Assembly: GCA_035942255.1 (NCBI GenBank)
Contig: DASZDG010000015.1
Span: 1 to 64,000 of the forward strand
Direction of reading: 5' to 3'
Length of the DNA: 64,000 bases
DNA from: JALZEG01 sp035942255
GTDB lineage: Bacteria > Actinomycetota > CADDZG01 > WHSQ01
The notes below the pieces were generated by a model, which was given only the letters and a program-made list of their open reading frames with translations, was not told the DNA's origin and searched no databases. How positions within the stretch are numbered: the first letter of the stretch is position 1; each line of letters opens with the position of its first letter. Of the stretch, positions 58,391 to 64,000 are shown piece after piece. A program made the translations under genes and the position numbers.

Positions 58391-60499
58391 ATGGCAACCA
58401 CTCGACGACCACACATCCCGGGGGGCAGACGCGTGAAGAGCTACGCCACGGAGAACATCCGGAACATCGTGCTGGTGGGTCATGGAGGCGCCGGGAAGAC
58501 GTCGCTCGCCGAGAGCCTTCTCTTCCTTTCCGGCGCCACCACCCGGCTCGGCAAGATCGGCGAGGGCAACACCGTCTGTGACTTCGACGAGGAGGAGATC
58601 CGCAAGGGCATCTCGATCTCGACGGCGCTCGCCCCGATCGAATGGGGCGACTGCAAGATCAACATCCTGGACGCGCCGGGGTACGCGGACTTCGTCAGCG
58701 ACATGCGCGCGGCGATGCGGGCCGCGGACCTCGCCGTGTTCGTCGTCTCCGCGGTCGAGGGCCTCGAGGTCCAGACCGAGGTCGCGTGGCGCTACGCGGA
58801 CGAGCTGCAGCTCCCGCGCCTCGTGATCGTCAACAAGGTCGACCGTGAGAACTCGTCGTTCCGCAACACGCTCGACCAGCTCCGCGAGGCGTTCGGCATG
58901 GGCATCGCGCCGATCTCGCTGCCGCTCGGCCGCGAGCACGACTTCAAGGGCGTCATCTCCGTCATCGACGTCTGCGCGTTCGAGTACGACGAGAACGGGA
59001 AGTCGAAGGAGGTCCCGATCCCGGCCGACCGCCAGGCCCGCGTCGACGAGGTCCGCACCGCGCTGCTGGATTCGGTCGCCGAGACCAACGACGCGCTCCT
59101 CGAGCGCTACCTCGAGGGCGGCGAGATAAGCAGGGACGAGATCGTCCACGCGCTCCACGAGGGCATCGACGACGCGACGTTCTTCCCGGTCGTCGTCGGC
59201 TCCGCGACGAAGCTGATCGGCGTCGACCGGCTCGCCGACATCATCGTCGCGGCGGGCCCGTCCCCGCTCGACCGGCCGCCCGTCGAGGGCACGAACGGCG
59301 AGGCCCGCGAGGCAAAGCCCGACGCGCCGTTGTCGGCGTTCGTGTTCAAGACGATGACCGACCCCTACGTCGGCCGCGTGAGCTACTTCCGCGTCTGCTC
59401 CGGCGTCCTGAAGGGCGACACGACGCTGCACAACAGCACGCGCAACATCGACGAGCGCGTCGGGCACCTCTTCACGATGCGCGGCAAGGCGCAGGAGCCC
59501 GTGACCGAGCTCGTCGCCGGGGACATCGGCGCGGCCGCGAAGCTCACGCACACGGTCACCGGCGACACGATCGCCGACAAGGCGAACCCGGTCGTCCTGC
59601 CCCCGATCGAGCCGCCCGAGCCGCTGCTTCCGAAGGCGATCGTCCCGAAGACCAAGGGCGACGAGGACAAGCTCATGATCGGCCTCCACAAGCTCATCGA
59701 GGAGGACCCCGCGCTGCGGCTCGAACGCAACGACGAGACCCACCAGACGATCCTGTGGGGCATGGGCGACGCGCACCTCGACGTCACGATGGAGCGCCTC
59801 AAGCGCAAGTTCGGCGTGGAGGTCGGCGAGGAGCCGTTCAAGGTCCCGTACCGGTCGACGCTGAAGGGCAAGGCCGACGCGCTCGGCCGCCACGTCAAGC
59901 AGTCCGGCGGCCACGGCCAGTACGGGATCTGCAACGTCCGCGTCGAGCCGCTGCCGCGTGGCGAGGGCTTCGTCTTCGAGGACAAGATCTTCGGCGGCTC
60001 GATCCCGAACCAGTTCATCCCGTCGGTCGAGAAGGGCATCAAGGCCGCGATGGAGCGAGGCGCGGGCACGGGCTTCCCGATGATCGACATCAAGGTCGAG
60101 CTCTACGACGGCAAGTACCACACGGTCGACAGCTCCGACATGGCGTTCCAGATGGCGGGAAGCCAGGCGATGAAGGACGCGATCGAGAAGGCCGGCGTCA
60201 CGCTCCTCGAGCCGATCTGGGCGCTCGACGTGATGGTGCCCGAGGAGTTCACCGGCGACATCATGGGCGACCTTCAGAAACGGCGCGGGATCCCCGAGGG
60301 CATCGACACGATCGGTGGCGGGCGTCAGATCGTCAAGGCGAAGGTCCCGTTCGGCGAGGTGACGCACTACGCGACCGACCTCCGCTCGATGACCGGGGGC
60401 AAGGGGACGTTCTCGTGGTCCTTCTCCCATTACCAGGAAGTCCCCGGCGACGTCGCCAAGAAGGTCCTCGAGGCCGTGAAGGAAGACGCCCACGCCTGA
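58391..60499 (+). CDS. fusA2: Elongation factor G-like GTPase (EF-G2/FusA2)
   Basis: A 702-residue EF-G paralogue with G1 GHGGAGKTS, a switch I region reading IRKGISIS in place of the RGITI of canonical EF-G, G3 DAPGYAD and G4 NKVD. Domains II-V follow, including QSGGHGQYGICNVRVEPLPR and SSDMAFQMAGSQAMKDAI. These features match the actinobacterial EF-G2 group of unknown role (for example mycobacterial FusA2). It is unlikely to be the main translocase. A GTG at 58433 is an alternative start that would trim an odd N-terminus. Confidence 0.9.
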   Translation: MATTRRPHIPGGRRVKSYATENIRNIVLVGHGGAGKTSLAESLLFLSGATTRLGKIGEGNTVCDFDEEEIRKGISISTALAPIEWGDCKINILDAPGYADFVSDMRAAMRAADLAVFVVSAVEGLEVQTEVAWRYADELQLPRLVIVNKVDRENSSFRNTLDQLREAFGMGIAPISLPLGREHDFKGVISVIDVCAFEYDENGKSKEVPIPADRQARVDEVRTALLDSVAETNDALLERYLEGGEISRDEIVHALHEGIDDATFFPVVVGSATKLIGVDRLADIIVAAGPSPLDRPPVEGTNGEAREAKPDAPLSAFVFKTMTDPYVGRVSYFRVCSGVLKGDTTLHNSTRNIDERVGHLFTMRGKAQEPVTELVAGDIGAAAKLTHTVTGDTIADKANPVVLPPIEPPEPLLPKAIVPKTKGDEDKLMIGLHKLIEEDPALRLERNDETHQTILWGMGDAHLDVTMERLKRKFGVEVGEEPFKVPYRSTLKGKADALGRHVKQSGGHGQYGICNVRVEPLPRGEGFVFEDKIFGGSIPNQFIPSVEKGIKAAMERGAGTGFPMIDIKVELYDGKYHTVDSSDMAFQMAGSQAMKDAIEKAGVTLLEPIWALDVMVPEEFTGDIMGDLQKRRGIPEGIDTIGGGRQIVKAKVPFGEVTHYATDLRSMTGGKGTFSWSFSHYQEVPGDVAKKVLEAVKEDAHA

Positions 60500-60533
60500 C
60501 GCTCATTCCGGCGGCACCCGGCTCACGCCGCTC

Positions 60534-61040
60534 GTGGCGGCGGACGCGCAGGAGATGCTCGCGGCACTGGTTAGCAACCGCGCCTTCTTGGAGCCGTTCG
60601 AGCCGTTGCGGCACGAGAGCGACTTCACGCTCGCCGGGCAGCAGGCGTCGCTGCGCGCGGTCGAGGAGGCGAGGGCGGCCGGAACCATGTACGCGTTCGC
60701 GATCAGGACCGTCCCGGGCGGCGAGCTGATCGGGCGGATGACGCTGTCCCAGGTCTTCCGCAGGAGCTTCCAGAACTGCTACCTCGGCTACTGGGTGGCG
60801 GAGGAGCACAACGGCCGCGGCCACGCCACACGCGCGGTCCGGCTCGCGGTCGCGTACGCGTTCGACGACCTCGGCCTGCACCGCGTCCAGGCGAACGTCA
60901 TGACGAAGAACCCACGGTCCGCGCGGGTCCTGGAGAATGCGGGGTTCCGGAAGGAGGGCCTGGCGCTGCGCTACCTGCAGATCGCGGGCCGGTGGGAGGA
61001 CCACGACATGTACGCGCTCACGGCCGAGGAGTGGCGTTGA
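60534..61040 (+). CDS. GNAT acetyltransferase, RimJ-like
   Basis: A 168-residue N-acetyltransferase of the RimJ/RimL type: LVSNRAFLEPFEPLR, GGELIGRMTLSQVF, LGYWVAEEHNGRGHATRAVR (acetyl-CoA loop), HRVQANVMTKNPRSARVLEN and GFRKEGL. The usual family start (TxRLxL) can be read in frame just upstream (TRLTPLV) but has no ATG, GTG or TTG before the in-frame stop at 60477. GTG 60534 is therefore the first usable start, and the N-terminus may be mis-set. It follows fusA2 by 34 bases. Confidence 0.82.
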   Translation: MAADAQEMLAALVSNRAFLEPFEPLRHESDFTLAGQQASLRAVEEARAAGTMYAFAIRTVPGGELIGRMTLSQVFRRSFQNCYLGYWVAEEHNGRGHATRAVRLAVAYAFDDLGLHRVQANVMTKNPRSARVLENAGFRKEGLALRYLQIAGRWEDHDMYALTAEEWR

Positions 61041-61057
61041 GCGTTAGGGGAATCGCG

Positions 61058-61429
61058 TCAGCCGGTGCCTGCGGATCGACCGTGCTCTCGAGCCTTGTCC
61101 GGCGGCGGAGGGGCTGACTCGTCCAGCGCGTCGATCAGGTGCTTGTGCAGCGTCTCCGTCTGGGCGCGGAGCTTCTTGGTGTCCTCCAGAAGAATCCTGA
61201 GCTGCTCCGGGCCGGCCTCGACCTGAGGACTGTGGCCTCCCGGCACCGACCGCGAACCCTGCGTCAGCAACCAGACAAGAGTCACGAACCCCGAAATGGC
61301 CACCGATGCCGCGGCGGCGAGCGCAACGTCGGGCAGCTCGTCGGAGAACCAGAGCAGGGTTGCTCCGAACGCGGTGATTGCTCCCATCACGGCCACGGAT
61401 GTCTTCACCGCTTCGTTCTGCACCTTCAC
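61058..61429 (-). CDS. Small membrane protein with coiled C-terminus
   Basis: A 123-residue protein with two hydrophobic helices (VAVMGAITAFGATLLWF and VALAAAASVAISGFVTLVWLL) and a charged helical tail (ILLEDTKKLRAQTETLHKHL). No family is recognised. The GTG start overlaps the stop of the upstream 152-residue gene (GTGA), so the two products are probably partners. Confidence 0.6.
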   Translation of the reverse strand: MKVQNEAVKTSVAVMGAITAFGATLLWFSDELPDVALAAAASVAISGFVTLVWLLTQGSRSVPGGHSPQVEAGPEQLRILLEDTKKLRAQTETLHKHLIDALDESAPPPPDKAREHGRSAGTG

Positions 61430-61884
61430 CTCGCCGTCGGTGTCAGCTGGTACACGAGAGACAGCGCCATCAATCCAGGCGTGAACTGGACGAAGACTCC
61501 GAGGATCGGCGTCAACGCGCCGAGGTTCCCCATTCTGTACCTCCGTCCTATCCTGCGGTCGTACCTGCCGAGAAGCATAGCCACGACCGCGATCAAAGCC
61601 ATTCCCGCGGCGGCGACGAAGAACGAGCCCAACTCGGCCGTTTCCCCTCCGTTCGACGCCGACTCCAAAGCGGTCGCGCGCGCGGCCAGCAGCGCCGGGA
61701 TCGAGACGAACGCCGTCGCGAGCAGCGACATCCCGTATTCGAAATCCCTCCACAGGAACGTCGGCTCGTCGTCCGGTTTCGCGTTGACCCTGATGACCCA
61801 TTCGACTAGGACCGATAGAAAAGGGACCCCGGTCGCCAGGAACTGGCGAGAAGTCATCACCTCAACTAGATCGTCTGCCGTCAC
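61426..61884 (-). CDS. Four-helix membrane protein of unknown function
   Basis: A 152-residue protein with about four hydrophobic segments (FLATGVPFLSVLVEWVI, EYGMSLLATAFVSIPALLAA, LGSFFVAAAGMALIAVVAML, LTPILGVFVQFTPGLMAL). No recognised family. It overlaps the downstream 123-residue membrane gene by four bases. The 81-base gap toward lnt shows nothing. Confidence 0.6.
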   Translation of the reverse strand: MTADDLVEVMTSRQFLATGVPFLSVLVEWVIRVNAKPDDEPTFLWRDFEYGMSLLATAFVSIPALLAARATALESASNGGETAELGSFFVAAAGMALIAVVAMLLGRYDRRIGRRYRMGNLGALTPILGVFVQFTPGLMALSLVYQLTPTAR

Positions 61885-61965
61885 GTCCGCCTGCCTCCGC
61901 TACTCCCACGCCCACAACCAGTCTAGAAACCAGAAAGAGCCGAAGAAGTGACGGCCACAACACTT

Positions 61966-63453
61966 CTACGTAGTTCCGCGTTTGCGCCGGAGCCTCCTCG
62001 TCACCACTGCGGCCCCCGCTGCCGCGGTCGCGAGCACGCACGCGATCGGCAGCCAGTCACCCGCGCGGGCGTAGAGAGTGACCTCCTCAGCGAACCGCAC
62101 CTGTTGCACGAGCAGGTCCGGCTCCCACAGCTGCGACCGTTCGACCACCTTCCCCGCCGGGTCGACGAAGGCCGAGATGCCCGTGAGGGCCGCGTGCGCG
62201 ACCCACACTCCCGTCTCCGCGGCGCGGACCTGGCTCATCGCGACGTGCTGCGCCGACGCCCACGAGTGCCTCCACGTCGAGGTGTTCGTGAGGACGACGA
62301 GCAGGCGTCCGCCGGCTCCGATCCGCCGGCCCACCAGCGTCGAGAAGTCGGCTTCGAACGAGATGACGGGGGCGACGAGCCCGCCCGCGACGTCGAAGAG
62401 GACGCCCTCCTCTCCCGGCACCGCGTCGAGCGGCACCTGCTCGAGGGCGGGGATCCACCCCAGAAAGCGCCGCGCCGGCACGTACTCCCCGAACGGAACG
62501 AGGTGCGTCTTCTGGTAGCGGTCGACGATCTCGCCCTCGCTCGAGACCAGGTATGCCATCACCTGGTAGTCGCCGTCGTCGCGCGCGAGGTTGCCGCCCA
62601 CGATCATCTCCCGGCGGATCCCGCGCGCGGCGTCGGCGATCGCCCGTCCCGCCGCGGGGTCGCGGAACGGGTCGATCCCGACCGAGCTCTCGGGCCACAG
62701 GACTAGGTCGGCGCCCGCGGGGACCGTCGCGGTGAGCTCCGTATGGTTCTCGAGTATCGCGAGGTCCTTCTCGTACGACGCCGGTTGCGTCTCGGGGATG
62801 TTGCCCTGGACGATGGCGACCGTCACCGGCTCGCCGGTCGCGGGCGGAGCGGGCCACGGCGCCCCCGCGAGCAGCACGGCCGCTGCCGCGACCGCGCGGA
62901 CCGCGACCCCGCGCAGCTCCCGGCGTCTCGCTGCACCGGCGGCGCTTGCGACCAGCGCGTTGACGACCACGAGCAGGAACGCGACCAGCCAGCCTCCGCC
63001 CCACGCCGCCGGCCTCAGCACGAACGAGAGGTCGTGCTGGCTCTGCGCCAGGCCCCCCCACGTGAACCCGACGACCGGCGTGACCGCCCGCAGGTACTCG
63101 ACGACCGCGACCCACAGGACCGCCGGCCCGACGATCCGGCCCACGGGGCCGAGCCGGCCGGAGACCGCGCCCCACAGCGCGCCGAACACACCGACGTACG
63201 CGGCCTGCAGCAGCACGAGGATCAGCCACGGGGCGTAGCCGACGATGCTGACCCAGTACAGGAGCGTCCCGAAGAACGCGAGCCCGAAGCCGGCGCCGAG
63301 CAGGAACCCGCGCCGGGCGCCGGCGCCGGTGAGCGCGCCGAGCAGCGGCGCCAGCGCGACCCACGCGAGCGGCGCGACGTCGGGCTCGGGGAACGCCAGC
63401 GTGAGTGCGACCCCGCCGAGCATCACGCCCGCGAGGGCGGATCGCTTACGCAC
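61966..63453 (-). CDS. lnt: Apolipoprotein N-acyltransferase-like protein with Cys-to-Ser at the nucleophile position
   Basis: Lnt family, which N-acylates the lipid-modified cysteine of lipoproteins at the outer face of the membrane. The 495-residue protein has about seven helices in its first 200 residues, then a nitrilase domain (about 210-470). Glu and Lys of the active site are present: E255 in LVLWPESS and K315 in RYQKTHLVPFGEYVP. The usual ICYE nucleophile motif reads VISFE, with S365 (codon TCG) in place of Cys. The protein may be inactive or use a different chemistry. Its start overlaps the downstream end of a GNAT gene by eight bases. Confidence 0.82.
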   Translation of the reverse strand: MRKRSALAGVMLGGVALTLAFPEPDVAPLAWVALAPLLGALTGAGARRGFLLGAGFGLAFFGTLLYWVSIVGYAPWLILVLLQAAYVGVFGALWGAVSGRLGPVGRIVGPAVLWVAVVEYLRAVTPVVGFTWGGLAQSQHDLSFVLRPAAWGGGWLVAFLLVVVNALVASAAGAARRRELRGVAVRAVAAAAVLLAGAPWPAPPATGEPVTVAIVQGNIPETQPASYEKDLAILENHTELTATVPAGADLVLWPESSVGIDPFRDPAAGRAIADAARGIRREMIVGGNLARDDGDYQVMAYLVSSEGEIVDRYQKTHLVPFGEYVPARRFLGWIPALEQVPLDAVPGEEGVLFDVAGGLVAPVISFEADFSTLVGRRIGAGGRLLVVLTNTSTWRHSWASAQHVAMSQVRAAETGVWVAHAALTGISAFVDPAGKVVERSQLWEPDLLVQQVRFAEEVTLYARAGDWLPIACVLATAAAGAAVVTRRLRRKRGTT

Positions 63454-63955
63454 CGGACAGCAGCACGAAGACGTAGTGCGGGAACCCGGCGTACTCGATC
63501 TCCTTCTCGACCGTCATCCCGAGCTTCTCCGCCACGCGGCGCGACGGCACGTTCTCCGGACGGATCAGCGAGATCAGGCGCGTGAGCCCCAGCTCTTCGA
63601 ACGCATACCGGCAGCACTCGCGCGCCGCCTCGGTCGCGATGCCGCGGCGCTGATGACGCCGCGCGACGTGCCAGCCGACCTCGACCTCCTGCGCGCCGTC
63701 GACCACTCGTGCCACCGGCCCGCAGTCGCCGAGGAACTCGCCGGTGTCCTTCGACTCGATCGCCCAGAGGGCGAAGCCGTCGCCGGCGTACCTGGCGCGG
63801 GCGGATTCGATCCACTGCCGGGTCTTCTCGCGCGAGAAGGGAGCCGGGTAGTACCGCATCGAGACCGGGTCGCCGAGGACCTCCGCGAGCGCGTCGAGGT
63901 CAGAATGCTCGAGCTCGCGGAGCACGAGCCGGTCGGTCTCGAGCCGGAACGCCAC
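63446..63955 (-). CDS. GNAT acetyltransferase
   Basis: A 169-residue RimJ-like N-acetyltransferase: TDRLVLRELEHSDLDALAEV, RYYPAPFSREKTRQWI, VGWHVARRHQRRGIATEAAR (acetyl-CoA loop), and LIRPENVPSRRVAEKLGM. The GTG start lies two bases after the stop of the preceding gene. Substrate unknown; family members act on small molecules, ribosomal proteins or other proteins. Confidence 0.88.
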   Translation of the reverse strand: MAFRLETDRLVLRELEHSDLDALAEVLGDPVSMRYYPAPFSREKTRQWIESARARYAGDGFALWAIESKDTGEFLGDCGPVARVVDGAQEVEVGWHVARRHQRRGIATEAARECCRYAFEELGLTRLISLIRPENVPSRRVAEKLGMTVEKEIEYAGFPHYVFVLLSGA

Positions 63956-63957
63956 GG

Positions 63958-64000
63958 CTAGAGCCGTTCGAACAGGGGCCGGAGCTTCGCCGCGGTCTCG
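63958..64000 (-). CDS. C-terminal fragment of a gene cut by the window edge
   Basis: The last 13 codons and TAG of a minus-strand gene (ending KLRPLFERL). It is supported by its tight spacing to the following GNAT gene and its GC-rich third positions. Nothing can be said of its function. Confidence 0.45.
   Translation of the reverse strand, partial: ETAAKLRPLFERL

Noticed and set aside
1..64000. tRNA, rRNA, CRISPR, riboswitch or transposase genes
   Set aside because: Reading both strands, especially the gaps, showed no convincing candidate. Most gaps are under 215 bases and lack such structures.

Overview
This 64 kb window is chromosomal DNA of a high-GC actinobacterium. The evidence is the GC-rich third codon positions, the hisS-aspS-rarA-alaS-ruvX-mltG-aroE order, the pgsA/acyltransferase/pimA set for phosphatidylinositol mannosides, a menaquinone pathway, an EF-G2-type second elongation factor and a MshEN-type type IV pilus locus. 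Together these suggest an early-branching, perhaps uncultured Actinomycetota lineage, but I cannot name the class from sequence alone. Genes are densely packed and often overlap by ATGA, GTGA or TTGA. I see no rRNA, tRNA, CRISPR array or transposase gene, and no gene-free stretch longer than about 215 bases.

Layout: 1-5.6 kb holds type IV pilus ATPases PilT (cut by the window edge) and PilB, plus a small GTPase, a DUF4388 (PATAN) protein and a Roadblock protein that look like a polarity or control module. 5.8-9.1 kb holds divergent envelope glycan genes (WecA/TagO-like transferase, O-antigen ligase-like protein). 9.1-21.8 kb is a long minus-strand housekeeping run: hisS, aspS, rarA, a 999-residue zinc-ribbon coiled-coil protein, a small anchored protein, alaS, ruvX, mltG, aroE. 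22-23.8 kb encodes a two-subunit transketolase. 23.8-35.1 kb is another minus-strand run: ruvC-ruvA-ruvB-yajC-HD protein-secD-secF-apt-DUF7662-rel-class B PBP-dtd.

35.2-39.9 kb is the most unusual part. The usual pdxS-pdxT-yebC-ruvCAB neighbourhood is interrupted by two paralogous PAS-like/class III nucleotidyl cyclases, several small membrane or exported proteins, and a TIR-domain gene. The TIR gene has lower GC, is broken by a one-base frameshift, and lies between two direct copies of an intergenic repeat. A third copy of that repeat lies upstream of the transketolase genes near 21.8 kb.

39.8-42.1 kb holds yebC, pdxT and pdxS. 42.2-45.7 kb holds exported proteins and a degenerate M48-like protein. 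45.7-53.6 kb carries nearly all of menaquinone synthesis (menE, menB, menA, menC, menD, menF, menG), followed by a double-HTH MerR regulator with its own dyad. 54.3-64 kb holds a sigma-like membrane fusion protein, pimA/acyltransferase/pgsA, the EF-G paralogue, two acetyltransferases, two small membrane proteins and an Lnt-like protein whose nucleophilic cysteine is a serine.

All functional names come from motif and family recognition by eye. No database search or computation was run.
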